DNA from: a virus
Length of the DNA: 38,051 nucleotides
Virus record (IMG/VR): IMGVR_UViG_3300044621_001939
Location: 1-38,051 of that record
Reading direction: 5' to 3' (one strand)
Shown: positions 17,552 through 24,639 of the stretch, piece after piece
Numbering within the stretch: position 1 is the stretch's first letter
Layout: each line of letters opens with the position of its first letter
Notes under the pieces: generated by a model
The model's database searches: none
What the model was told of the DNA's origin: nothing
The model's input: the letters and a program-made list of their open reading frames with translations, nothing else
Position numbers and translations under genes: made by a program

Positions 17552-19039
17552 ATGATCGGGATTTATGCGAGACAATCGAACGAGGATGCGTCAAGGTATT
17601 CCATCAGTTCACAAATCGAGGCGGCCAAAGCGAAAGCGAACATTCTCTATCCGAATGAAATCTGTAAAGATTATGTCGATGACGGTTACTCGGGTGAATT
17701 TTTAGATCGGCCGGGACTCACTCAGCTACGAAATGACGTGAAAGATGGACTGATTCAAGCTGTCGTTTGTTTTGATCCAGACCGTTTATCAAGAAAGTTA
17801 ATGAATCAGTTAATTTTATCCGATGAGTTTGAACGACGAAAAGTAAGCTGTATTTTTGTCAACGGTGACTATGCCAAGACACCAGAAGGAAACTTGTTTT
17901 ATTCCATGCGTGGTGCTATATCCGAGTTTGAAAAAGCAAAGATTACGGAGCGAATGAGCCGCGGCAGAGTACAAAAAGCAAAAGCTGGCAAGATTGTGAA
18001 AGAGCCGCACATGTATGGATATAAGGTAGTGGATGGAAATTTTGTGATTGATGAGGAAGAAGCCGCTATTGTTCGTTTGATATTTGACCTATTTACGACA
18101 CCAAAAGAAATTGAAATGGGCATAAATGGCATTGCTAAATATTTAATGCGTCATAGCATACCAACCAAAAAGGGCGGTGACATGTGGCACAGGCAAGTCG
18201 TCAGACAAATTCTAAGAAATGAAACGTACACAGGCGTGTTTTATCAGAATAAATGGAACTGTGAAGGCATGATCGCGAATCGCTATTTAATAGAAGATAA
18301 AGTAAAAATTAAGATGCGACCGAAGAAAGATTGGATTGCATTGGAATGTCCGCAGATTATTAGTGAATTTCAATTTAATCAGGCACAACGCATTATTGAT
18401 GAATCACGACGAAGGTTTGCTAAACAAGCCAAAAGACAGTATCTTCTCTCAGGATTAGTGCGCTGCGGAACATGTGGAAATACGATGACCGGGAGATACC
18501 AAAAAAATTGGGGAAAGTTTCACTACGAGTATCAAGATAAAAAACTAAATGCAGGGGCTAAGAATGTAGGATGTGGAAGAGTGATTCGAAGTGAAGTGAT
18601 TGAGCCACAAGTATGGAATACCTTTATGAGCTGGCTAAACAATCCAGAAGAAATTGCAAACATCAAAGAAGAAAATAAAACCACATTCGAGGAAAACGAA
18701 TTAAATCGAATTGAAGTGAGACTGACTAAAATTCAAGATGAAAGAAAACGTGTACTTCAACTGTTTAAATCTAATTTAGACATCGGCGAAGAATTAATCA
18801 GAGAAGAGTTTGAATCGCTTAAAACAGAAGAAGAAAGTTTAAGAAATCAAAAAGCAAAAATGGAAAAAGAAATTGAATTTATAAAAAATGCAAGGAACAC
18901 ACAAAACCTACTTCAAGAAGCAATCGACTACTACTCGAAAATCGAAGAACTAAGTTTCGATCACAAAAAAAATTTACTGCGATATGTCATTAAACAGATC
19001 ATTGTGCATGACGATGAAATTGAAATTATTACCTTTTAG
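17552..19039 (+). CDS. int: Large serine recombinase (phage integrase)
   Basis: A 495-residue integrase that joins phage attP to a host attB through a covalent serine-DNA intermediate. The resolvase-like domain comes first: Ser9 in 'YARQS' is the nucleophile, and 'DPDRLSRK' carries a catalytic Arg. A recombinase domain follows (about 150-260), then a zinc ribbon starting near residue 303 ('VRCGTCGNTMTG', with later 'GCGR'), and a long coiled coil (about 385-465) that directs synapsis. The start ATG has AAAGGAG ten bases upstream. Its stop codon is the first base triplet of the attP candidate. Length is typical of the family. Confidence 0.95.
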   Translation: MIGIYARQSNEDASRYSISSQIEAAKAKANILYPNEICKDYVDDGYSGEFLDRPGLTQLRNDVKDGLIQAVVCFDPDRLSRKLMNQLILSDEFERRKVSCIFVNGDYAKTPEGNLFYSMRGAISEFEKAKITERMSRGRVQKAKAGKIVKEPHMYGYKVVDGNFVIDEEEAAIVRLIFDLFTTPKEIEMGINGIAKYLMRHSIPTKKGGDMWHRQVVRQILRNETYTGVFYQNKWNCEGMIANRYLIEDKVKIKMRPKKDWIALECPQIISEFQFNQAQRIIDESRRRFAKQAKRQYLLSGLVRCGTCGNTMTGRYQKNWGKFHYEYQDKKLNAGAKNVGCGRVIRSEVIEPQVWNTFMSWLNNPEEIANIKEENKTTFEENELNRIEVRLTKIQDERKRVLQLFKSNLDIGEELIREEFESLKTEEESLRNQKAKMEKEIEFIKNARNTQNLLQEAIDYYSKIEELSFDHKKNLLRYVIKQIIVHDDEIEIITF

Positions 19040-19088
19040 CATATGTATTGACTTTAGGATTGAAATCCCAACGTCATTACATATGCTA
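19037..19088. other. attP: Candidate attP site overlapping the int stop codon
   Basis: A 52-bp imperfect palindrome. The left arm TAGCATATGTATTGAC (19037-19052) and right arm GTCATTACATATGCTA (19073-19088) pair at 15 of 16 positions. The centre is GGATT-GA-AATCC at 19057-19068. Size, symmetry around a central dinucleotide (GA at 19062-19063) and location directly after a serine integrase gene match known serine-integrase attP sites. The first three bases are the integrase stop. Confidence 0.8.
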
Positions 19089-19124
19089 TTTGATTGAAAT
19101 AAATGGTTATCGTATACTTATTTT

Positions 19125-19163
19125 GCCCTAGCAGAAAGCATCTGCTGGGGCATTTATTTTTAT
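19125..19163 (+). terminator. Terminator downstream of integrase
   Basis: Eleven-bp stem GCCCTAGCAGA / TCTGCTGGGGC (one G-T pair) with an AAGCA loop, followed by ATTTATTTTTATT. It would stop the integrase transcript after attP. Confidence 0.85.
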
Positions 19164-19226
19164 TGATTAATGGTCAAAACATTTTTATAATAAAAAAAAC
19201 ACTTTTATGGAAATGGAAGTGATTTA

Positions 19227-19394
19227 TTGAAAACTATGGAATTTTTGAGAGAGGTTGGTCGTCATAAGTTAATTTATTTTTTAGCAGTTGCAACAGATCG
19301 GCAGAAAGAAGAGTTTGTTACGAGATTAGAGCAATTAGATGACGATGAATTATTATCGTTTATTTTTTCCGCGCGTTTCATCCTTAAGAAGTGA
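19227..19394 (+). CDS. Small protein convergent with the repressor
   Basis: A 55-residue protein starting at TTG 19227 (GGAAGTGA upstream) or at ATG 19236. It is an amphipathic, Leu/Phe/Glu-rich helical protein with no recognised domain. Its last 42 bases overlap the 3' end of the CI-like repressor on the other strand, an unusual tail-to-tail overlap that would give antisense RNA. It lies between the integrase terminator and the repressor and could be a lysogeny accessory. Coding status is likely but not certain. Confidence 0.5.
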   Translation: MKTMEFLREVGRHKLIYFLAVATDRQKEEFVTRLEQLDDDELLSFIFSARFILKK

Positions 19395-19682
19395 TTCGAT
19401 TAAATCTAAAACAATTTTCTGTTTACTCTCCGACAGCAGATCAAAACTGTCAATAACGTTCTGGAGATTCTCATCTTCCACTTGTTTTTTCCCGATGATC
19501 CAATGGATGTCCACTTCGTATAGTTCCGCTAGTTTAAGTAACGTATCAAAGTCTGGCTCAGCTCGACCATGTTCATAACCACTTAATGTTTTATTGTTAA
19601 TCCCCGTTTTCTTCGCAACTTCTAGCTGCATTAAGTTTTTTCTTTCTCTGGCAAACTTTAACCGCTGCCCTAAGGAAAACAT
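19353..19682 (-). CDS. CI-like HTH_XRE repressor
   Basis: A 109-residue repressor that should maintain lysogeny by binding the three operators upstream. The N-terminal HTH_XRE domain (about 7-60) is clear: 'LGQRLKFARERKNLMQLEVAKKTGINNKTLSGYEHGRAEPDFDTL' type spacing, with the recognition helix near 'NNKTLSGYEHG'. The C-terminal 45 residues are a helical, Glu/Lys-rich dimerisation part. It lacks a peptidase domain, so it is not a LexA-like self-cleaving repressor. Start ATG 19682 is preceded by AAAAGGGATGAT. It is transcribed away from the Cro-like gene. Confidence 0.85.
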   Translation of the reverse strand: MFSLGQRLKFARERKNLMQLEVAKKTGINNKTLSGYEHGRAEPDFDTLLKLAELYEVDIHWIIGKKQVEDENLQNVIDSFDLLSESKQKIVLDLIESLLKDETRGKNKR

Positions 19683-19714
19683 ACCATCATCCCTTTTTTT
19701 TATTTCAACATTTT

Positions 19715-19741
19715 ATTATAACAGCAAAATCAAATTTTCAA
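19715..19741 (-). promoter_or_regulatory. Repressor promoter (extended -10)
   Basis: On the - strand, TGTTATAAT is an extended -10 (TATAAT at 19720-19715). A TTGAAA lies at 19741-19736 with 15 bp spacing, shorter than ideal. Operator O1 at 19748-19764 lies immediately upstream. Confidence 0.6.
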
Positions 19742-19747
19742 TACATT

Positions 19748-19764
19748 TTCTTAAAATATAAGAA
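19748..19764. promoter_or_regulatory. Operator O1
   Basis: 17-bp inverted repeat TTCTTAAAATATAAGAA. Near-identical half-sites recur in O2 and O3. It sits upstream of the repressor promoter. Confidence 0.85.
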
Positions 19765-19771
19765 AATATTA

Positions 19772-19800
19772 TTGACTTCTTAAACATAAAGAATTATTAT
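19772..19800 (+). promoter_or_regulatory. Early promoter PR for the Cro-like gene
   Basis: TTGACT (19772-19777), 17-bp spacer, TATTAT (19795-19800). Operator O2 fills the spacer, so bound repressor would block polymerase. It drives the Cro-like gene and the replication operon. Confidence 0.85.
19777..19793. promoter_or_regulatory. Operator O2
   Basis: 17-bp inverted repeat TTCTTAAACATAAAGAA inside PR. It is less symmetric than O1 and O3, so it could have lower affinity. Confidence 0.85.
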
Positions 19801-19811
19801 TTATATATAAA

Positions 19812-19828
19812 TTCTTAAATTTTAAGAA
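19812..19828. promoter_or_regulatory. Operator O3
   Basis: 17-bp inverted repeat TTCTTAAATTTTAAGAA just downstream of the PR -10, about 25 bases before the Cro-like start. Confidence 0.85.
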
Positions 19829-19852
19829 ATGATGGGGGGTGAGTAAATAATA

Positions 19853-20071
19853 ATGAACGAGCGTATTTGTCGATACATCAAGGAAAACGGTATAACCTTT
19901 ACTCATGTTTCTAGGCAATCAGGAATTACAAACAACAAATTGGTGAGGCTGATGAGAGGAAATACGAAATTGACGGTCGACGATTATGAGTCGATTTGTA
20001 GAGCTTTAAATGTGGAACCCAGCTTTTTTTATAATGAAAAATTCTTAAAAACAAAGAATATGCCTGCTTAA
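19853..20071 (+). CDS. Cro-like HTH regulator
   Basis: A 72-residue HTH_XRE protein that heads the early operon and is divergent from the CI-like gene. The domain covers about 5-60: helix 2 'TFTHVSRQSGI' and recognition helix 'TNNKLVRLMRG', then 'LTVDDYESICRALNVEPSFFY'. It has no C-terminal oligomerisation part. GGGGGGTGAG lies upstream of ATG 19853. By analogy it should bind the same operators and favour the lytic state. Which operator it prefers cannot be seen from sequence. Confidence 0.8.
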   Translation: MNERICRYIKENGITFTHVSRQSGITNNKLVRLMRGNTKLTVDDYESICRALNVEPSFFYNEKFLKTKNMPA

Positions 20072-20083
20072 GGGGTGAAAAAA

Positions 20084-20200
20084 GTGAAAGTGAAAATCAC
20101 AGAAGGTCCGATTGTGAAGGAAGTCAGAAAAAAGTGTTATCTGTATCTTAAAGATACTTACTTTTCTACAAAAGTACAAATAAAGGAGGTGAGTCGATGA
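20084..20200 (+). CDS. Small early protein, 38 residues
   Basis: Starts at GTG 20084 behind AAGGGGTG and ends in an ATGA overlap with the next gene. It is a basic peptide rich in Lys and Val with a single Cys. The tight coupling on both sides and a good ribosome site support translation. No family recognised. Confidence 0.5.
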   Translation: MKVKITEGPIVKEVRKKCYLYLKDTYFSTKVQIKEVSR

Positions 20201-20466
20201 AAAGTATGCAGGATGTCTTGAATTTTTATGCTAGTCCGAAGGTAATGAAAAGTCGTCTAAAGATGATCGCTACTTGTGGATGCGGGCTGATTGATCCAGA
20301 AGAGGAAGAGTACATTTCAAGCGATGTCGGTTATTTCTGTGATGAAGTGTGCATGGTCAAAGCGATGGATGGCAAGTGGATTTCTGACGACAAAGTAAGA
20401 ATTGATGATGAAGTGTTTAGTCTATCTCAGTTAAAGAAGAAGTGGAATGCGAGATATGTGAATTAA
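20197..20466 (+). CDS. Early protein with a zinc-ribbon-like Cys motif
   Basis: An 89-residue protein behind AAGGAGGTGAGTCG. Residues about 27-52 have 'CGCG' and, 22 residues on, 'FCDEVC', two close Cys pairs suggesting a zinc ribbon. The rest is acidic and helical. It lies in the run of small early genes after Cro. Function unknown. Confidence 0.6.
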   Translation: MKSMQDVLNFYASPKVMKSRLKMIATCGCGLIDPEEEEYISSDVGYFCDEVCMVKAMDGKWISDDKVRIDDEVFSLSQLKKKWNARYVN

Positions 20467-20494
20467 GTGTGATTCATTATAAGGAGGTGAGTGT

Positions 20495-20665
20495 ATGACG
20501 TACAAGGTGAAAGAGGCGTTAAGACTGCGAAATGAAATGACTGAACATCTAAGACTAAAGAAAAGCAAAGAAGAGTACCGTGAGCTAGATTACCGATGGG
20601 AGCATGTGATTTCAACGATGACGGTTGATGAGCAAAAGTTGTATGCACAGGAGGTAGGTCGATGA
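20495..20665 (+). CDS. Small charged early protein, 56 residues
   Basis: ATG 20495 has AAGGAGGTGAG upstream, and the stop overlaps the next ATG (ATGA). It is a highly charged helical protein (Lys, Arg, Glu). No family recognised. It belongs to the coupled early operon. Confidence 0.6.
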   Translation: MTYKVKEALRLRNEMTEHLRLKKSKEEYRELDYRWEHVISTMTVDEQKLYAQEVGR

Positions 20666-20877
20666 AAGAAGTAAAAACGTTTGAAGAACTTTGCGAAGAA
20701 TTAGAACGATTGACTAATCAAGAAATCAGGTACATCTTAGAACATTTAAAAGAAAGAAAAAAGATTTTCAAGAAACAAATGGGATTGAGTCGCAAGCACA
20801 GCGATCTCAACCCCGATAAGAGGATGATGAAGTTGTCACAAGTATACCACAAGGAGAAAAAACATGAAACTGTATGA
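20662..20877 (+). CDS. Small charged early protein, 71 residues
   Basis: Starts at the ATGA overlap after GGAGGTAGG, and its last 14 bases overlap the Gp157-like start. It is rich in Glu, Lys and Arg and almost wholly helical, with a basic C-terminal half. It may bind nucleic acid or protein. No family recognised. Confidence 0.6.
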   Translation: MKEVKTFEELCEELERLTNQEIRYILEHLKERKKIFKKQMGLSRKHSDLNPDKRMMKLSQVYHKEKKHETV

Positions 20878-21346
20878 ATTAAGTGATTCCTACTCTCATT
20901 TACTTGAGAAAATCGAATCTGGTGAACAAACACTTGAAGATCTACAAGATACACTTGAAGCCATCGAGGAAGCGATTGAGTTAAAGGTTGAGAATATTGC
21001 GAAGATTGTGAAAACCACAGATGCCCAAGCTGAAGTGATTCGCCAAGAAGAGAAACGATTAGCCGAGCGTAGAAAAGCCATCGAAAACTCTTCGCTACGA
21101 TTAAAACTGTACGCTGAAGAACAACTAAAAAAGACAGGGATTCAAAAAGTAAAAGGAAAACTTTTTACGATTTACCTTCAGAAGAACCCGCCAAGTGTCG
21201 AAATTTTAGATGAAGGTTTAATTCCAAGTGATTACATTAAGACGGTTGCTAGCGTCGACAAGAAGCTCATTCTCGAAGCATTTAAGGCAGGCCAAGCTGT
21301 CACAGGTTGCGAGATGAAGCAGAACGAAAGTTTACGAATCCAATAA
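20864..21346 (+). CDS. Siphovirus Gp157-family protein
   Basis: A 160-residue protein matching the Gp157 family, usually encoded just before a ssDNA-annealing recombinase, as here. The N-terminal 95 residues form a long coiled coil ('LEAIEEAIELKVENIAKIVKT' region and 'EEKRLAERRKAIENSSLRLKLY'), followed by a compact C-terminal domain with 'IYLQKNPPSVEIL' and 'IPSDYIKT'. These are family hallmarks. The role in the family is unclear; early proposals link it to phage resistance or recombination. Start ATG 20864 has CAAGGAG upstream. Confidence 0.85.
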   Translation: MKLYELSDSYSHLLEKIESGEQTLEDLQDTLEAIEEAIELKVENIAKIVKTTDAQAEVIRQEEKRLAERRKAIENSSLRLKLYAEEQLKKTGIQKVKGKLFTIYLQKNPPSVEILDEGLIPSDYIKTVASVDKKLILEAFKAGQAVTGCEMKQNESLRIQ

Positions 21347-21358
21347 GGAGTGAGAAAC

Positions 21359-22039
21359 ATGTGTAACAAAAGTGACTCTATCGCTAAAATTGCTCAAGCC
21401 TTAGTCAGTTTTCACTCTGAAATTAGAAGTATTTCTCATGATGAAGTGAATCCGCATTTTAAGAGTAAGTACACCACCTTAGACCACATGATAGATCATA
21501 CGAAGCCAATTCTAGCGAAACATGGTTTAACGATTATTCAATTCCCGGGCGGCGATGCTGAAAAGGTAACGATTCGCACGATGATCTGCCATGTGTCGGG
21601 TGAATGGATTGAGTCTGAACCATTGACATTAAAACCCGTCAAGCTAGATCCGCAAGGTGCAGGTTCCGCGATTACTTATGGTCGGCGTTACTCGTATGCT
21701 GCGGCACTTTCACTTAGCCTTGGTGACGATGACGACGGCAATGCGGCGAGTATGCCACCCACGCAAACGTCTCAATCTGTAGGGCAGCAAAGATTAGCAG
21801 AAGAGAAAGCGAAACAAAACACACAAGCAACAAACACAGAAACGGCAAGTCCAGCTCAAGTGAATTACATGTACAAGCTGAAAAAAGACAAGCAAATTTC
21901 AGATGAAGCGTTTAAGCAGATTGTGCAGGAACATGCAGAAGGAAAAGACTTAAAAACGGTAAGCAAGAAAGAAGCGAGCGATTTAATCTCGGTTCTTAAT
22001 GCGTATACTCCGATTCCTGAAGGTGCATTACCATTTTGA
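21359..22039 (+). CDS. ERF-family single-strand annealing protein
   Basis: A 226-residue recombinase that anneals complementary single strands during phage recombination. I use ATG 21359, eight bases after AAGGAG, and not the GTG at 21350 that overlaps the site. The ERF core covers about 1-135, with 'NPHFKSKYTTLDHMIDHTKPILAKHGL' type helix pair and the signature 'GSAITYGRRYSYAAALSLSLGDDDDGNAA'. A Gln/Thr-rich linker follows, then a C-terminal helical domain ending in the acidic-aromatic 'ALPF' tail typical of proteins that contact SSB partners. Confidence 0.9.
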   Translation: MCNKSDSIAKIAQALVSFHSEIRSISHDEVNPHFKSKYTTLDHMIDHTKPILAKHGLTIIQFPGGDAEKVTIRTMICHVSGEWIESEPLTLKPVKLDPQGAGSAITYGRRYSYAAALSLSLGDDDDGNAASMPPTQTSQSVGQQRLAEEKAKQNTQATNTETASPAQVNYMYKLKKDKQISDEAFKQIVQEHAEGKDLKTVSKKEASDLISVLNAYTPIPEGALPF

Positions 22040-22048
22040 AAGATATTT

Positions 22049-22067
22049 GAGGGGCTATATGCCCCTC
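22049..22067 (+). other. Hairpin between the annealing gene and the next early gene
   Basis: Perfect 7-bp stem GAGGGGC / GCCCCTC with a TATAT loop and no T tract. It ends about 5 bases before the ribosome site of the gene at 22084, so it could tune translation or mRNA processing and is not a normal terminator. Confidence 0.6.
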
Positions 22068-22083
22068 GTAAGGGGGAGATCCC

Positions 22084-22410
22084 ATGGAAGTAACAATACT
22101 GACTCAAGAGATTTACGACGTGTCTAAGAGGCTTGAAAAAGCCTCTAAAGCGTTGTATCAGATTGCTGAAGATAAAGCCGAATCGGAAATGATTTATCGG
22201 ATGAGACTCACACAAGAGATTCTGATCTTGCGCGAGCAAGGGATGAGTGTTGGATTAATCAATGATGTGGCTAGAGGAAATGTAGCGGATCTATTGTTTC
22301 AGCGTGATGCAAGTGAGGCGAAGTTTAAGGCGGCCATAGAAAGTCTAGGAGCGTTACAAAGCCAGTTGTCGGCGTTGCAGTCGATATTAAAAATTCAGCA
22401 GGAGGTGTGA
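22084..22410 (+). CDS. Helical early protein, unknown
   Basis: A 108-residue protein starting at ATG 22084 with GGGGGAG upstream. It is almost entirely helical, with a long coiled coil of Ala, Glu, Leu and Gln. 'DVARGNVADLLFQRDASEAKFKAA' falls in its middle. It may be a small helical bundle or scaffold within the recombination module. It lies directly before the radical SAM gene, three bases apart. No family recognised. Confidence 0.6.
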   Translation: MEVTILTQEIYDVSKRLEKASKALYQIAEDKAESEMIYRMRLTQEILILREQGMSVGLINDVARGNVADLLFQRDASEAKFKAAIESLGALQSQLSALQSILKIQQEV

Positions 22411-22413
22411 AGG

Positions 22414-23511
22414 TTGAAAATAGGGATACTCGACATTGATACCAAAAAAGAAACGGATCAATTCGGTCGGAAAACAAAGTATCCCAATATTGCATGCGGC
22501 AAAATTTACGGGTATCACAAGTTAAACGGAGATGAAATTTTTTATCCGTACAACAATGAAAAAGTTGATCGTTTGTACATTTCCACAATTTTTACAAGCA
22601 CTAGACCGATGATAAAGCGAATGATGCCGTTATGGGAACAGAGAGCTAAAGAGATTTTAATCGGTGGCACTGGATGGGATGACTACACTAGAGCACCGTA
22701 TACAGTCACAGAATTGCCGCCAGAAATAGCCGCTATATCTCATGTTCCTTGGACTTATGAAATGTATAACATTGATTATGGAATCGGATTTACAACGAGA
22801 GGTTGTCATGTAGGTTGTGCTTTCTGCGTGGTACCGAAAAAAGAAGGACTTCAAGAATACAGAGAAATGCAGGTAAAGGATTTAATTAATCCTAAAGGCA
22901 ATCACTTAATACTTATGAACAACAACTCATTTGCCCATCGAGATTTTATGAATGATGTTGAACAAATTCTTTTTTATGATTTATCAATCCATTGGGACCA
23001 AGCGAATGACATCACATTAGTTACTCCAGAAATAGCAAAGGCAATAAGTAAAGTGAATTATCGCGGCTTTAATGGCAAGAAAAAACAATTATTCTTTGCA
23101 TTTGATCTTATTACAAAAAAGAAGATTGACCCAGAAACAGGCGGAACAGTCACGTATGACATGATGAAAATCGTGCCAGATAAGGTTAGGTTGCTTAATG
23201 AATTTGGAATACCGTCTCATCATTTAGTGTTTTATATGCTCATTGGGTTTAACACGAGCGAAGAACAAGATTTAGCTAGAGTAGATTGTTTGCGCGAACT
23301 TGGTTGTGAAATTTATCCGATGTTGTTTAGAGACTTGAACGGGAAGATTGGTGTTGATGGATCAGGCAATACTCAACCTTTTCATGTCCGTGCCCTGCGT
23401 GATTGGATCAATTCAGGTGTTTACAGAAAATCGAATTTTAAAGATTTTACACGAAGAGAACAACACAAGATTCAAAGAGAAAAAAAAGAAATGCAGCTCA
23501 CTCTATTCTAA
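22414..23511 (+). CDS. Radical SAM enzyme
   Basis: A 365-residue protein with the radical SAM cluster motif Cys131-x3-Cys135-x2-Cys138 ('TRGCHVGCAFC'), which binds [4Fe-4S] and cleaves S-adenosylmethionine. The N-terminal 120 residues look like a Rossmann-type B12-binding-like domain ('ILDIDTK', 'ILIGGTGWD'). The C-terminal half keeps the barrel ('LILMNNN', 'FAFDLIT', 'HHLVFYMLIGF'). The TTG start has AGGAGGTG upstream. Its neighbours are ERF and MazG-like genes, so it could act on nucleotides, DNA or a host factor. The substrate is unknown. Confidence 0.85.
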   Translation: MKIGILDIDTKKETDQFGRKTKYPNIACGKIYGYHKLNGDEIFYPYNNEKVDRLYISTIFTSTRPMIKRMMPLWEQRAKEILIGGTGWDDYTRAPYTVTELPPEIAAISHVPWTYEMYNIDYGIGFTTRGCHVGCAFCVVPKKEGLQEYREMQVKDLINPKGNHLILMNNNSFAHRDFMNDVEQILFYDLSIHWDQANDITLVTPEIAKAISKVNYRGFNGKKKQLFFAFDLITKKKIDPETGGTVTYDMMKIVPDKVRLLNEFGIPSHHLVFYMLIGFNTSEEQDLARVDCLRELGCEIYPMLFRDLNGKIGVDGSGNTQPFHVRALRDWINSGVYRKSNFKDFTRREQHKIQREKKEMQLTLF

Positions 23512-23526
23512 CAAGGAGGAAAAGAC

Positions 23527-23901
23527 ATGGATTTTTTAAGAAAAAAAATGTTGACAGATTTTTTGAACGATATGAGAACAGGCGGCTTCGACGTAGATAC
23601 GATTGACTACTTCACAAGAGAAATTAACGATGGTCATTTTGATGATTCATTTCCAGAAGAGATGGGGAGCAAAATGTGGATATTCGAGCGGATCGCATGG
23701 GAAAGACAATGCCAAGATGAAGTGCATGAGTTTCCAGAAGATATTCGGCTAGCTGTGTTGATGGAAGAAGTCGGCGAAGTGGCAAATGAACTTCAAAATC
23801 GCAGACTTCAAATTCGCGATAACGTTCACTTACGAATGGAGCTGATCCAAGTGGCGGCAGTTGCTGTCAGGTGGATTGAGGCGTTGGAGGAAAGTAAATG
23901 A
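23527..23901 (+). CDS. MazG-like nucleotide pyrophosphohydrolase
   Basis: A 124-residue protein with ATG 23527 behind AAGGAGG. Residues about 75-120 show the all-alpha NTP pyrophosphatase pattern: 'LMEEVGEVANEL' (metal-binding EExxE-type) and, after a loop, 'ELIQVAAVAVRWIEAL'. Phage MazG-like enzymes hydrolyse NTPs or ppGpp-type signals, or clear damaged dNTPs. The N-terminal 60 residues are an acidic extension. Its stop overlaps the next start (ATGA). Confidence 0.8.
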   Translation: MDFLRKKMLTDFLNDMRTGGFDVDTIDYFTREINDGHFDDSFPEEMGSKMWIFERIAWERQCQDEVHEFPEDIRLAVLMEEVGEVANELQNRRLQIRDNVHLRMELIQVAAVAVRWIEALEESK

Positions 23902-24167
23902 GCGGAATTAAATGGCAAAACATCGTCGTAGCAACAACCTTTTTAGGGAATGAAATTGTAATTGGTAAATTAAATAAAGATAAAAGGTTTTTTGTTGATA
24001 AAAGCTCAGATAGATCAGATCAAGTTGTAACGGCTGTATATCAGCATATGAAAGCTATGTTTAAGCAAAGCAAAGAAGATGATCAGACTATCGCAAGTTT
24101 AGATCTTTATTTTCAAGATGGCGGAAAGCTCGTTTATATGCCTAAAGAAGAGGAGATGGAAGAGTGA
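23898..24167 (+). CDS. Small early protein, 89 residues
   Basis: ATG 23898 overlaps the MazG-like stop; GGAGGAAAG lies upstream. It is a compact alpha/beta protein with no recognised domain. Its 3' end overlaps the next gene's GTG start. It is part of the coupled early operon. Confidence 0.6.
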   Translation: MSGIKWQNIVVATTFLGNEIVIGKLNKDKRFFVDKSSDRSDQVVTAVYQHMKAMFKQSKEDDQTIASLDLYFQDGGKLVYMPKEEEMEE

Positions 24168-24430
24168 AATACATGATTCATCCTGTGGTTGTTGATGCGT
24201 TTCAATACGGAATAGACGAAGCTCCTGAGTGGTTTCATGAGAAGTTACAGACCGATGACATCATTGTGTTCAAAGGATTTGATGAAATGAAAGATGTTTG
24301 TATGGTCCGCACACTTGAAGTCGTGCTTCCTGCTCATGAAGGCGATTACATCATTCGCGGGGAAACTGGGGAATTATTTCCGTGCAGAAAAGAAGTGTTC
24401 GAAAAAACTTTCGTAAAGGTGGAGAACTAG
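24164..24430 (+). CDS. PGDYG-type phage protein
   Basis: An 88-residue protein starting at GTG 24164. The C-terminal half has the pattern 'HEGDYIIRGETGELFPCRKEVFEKTF', which is the PGDYG-type module found in many small phage proteins of unknown role. The N-terminal half is beta-rich and matches the family's first strands. It is tightly coupled to genes on both sides. Confidence 0.75.
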   Translation: MKYMIHPVVVDAFQYGIDEAPEWFHEKLQTDDIIVFKGFDEMKDVCMVRTLEVVLPAHEGDYIIRGETGELFPCRKEVFEKTFVKVEN

Positions 24431-24609
24431 TGGATATGGACACGATTAACATTTTAAGAGAGATGGAAATTGAAGCGTATAAGAAGGAACTACTCAAAGT
24501 TGAACTCAAGATTCAAGAAGCGAAAAAATATAACAATATCTTCGATCTCGAAAACTATAATGCGATTAAATTGTTCACTATAGAAAAATTAAGAAAACTA
24601 GGAGAGTAA
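24430..24609 (+). CDS. Small early helical protein, 59 residues
   Basis: Start at GTG 24430, sharing a base with the previous TAG stop, with GGTGGAG five bases upstream; ATG 24436 is an alternative. An in-frame ATG further upstream (24382) lies in the previous gene without a ribosome site. It is a charged helical protein rich in Lys, Glu and Leu. No family recognised. Confidence 0.55.
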   Translation: MDMDTINILREMEIEAYKKELLKVELKIQEAKKYNNIFDLENYNAIKLFTIEKLRKLGE

Positions 24610-24639
24610 TGATCCTACTTTCTTAAAGAGGGTGATTGT

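Noticed and set aside
17404-17658. Open frame of 84 residues before the integrase
   Set aside because: It overlaps the integrase start and its promoter, has no ribosome binding site and its composition is unlike protein.
20463-20648. Antisense frames within the early operon
   Set aside because: They are mirror images of well-supported + strand genes, with no ribosome sites.
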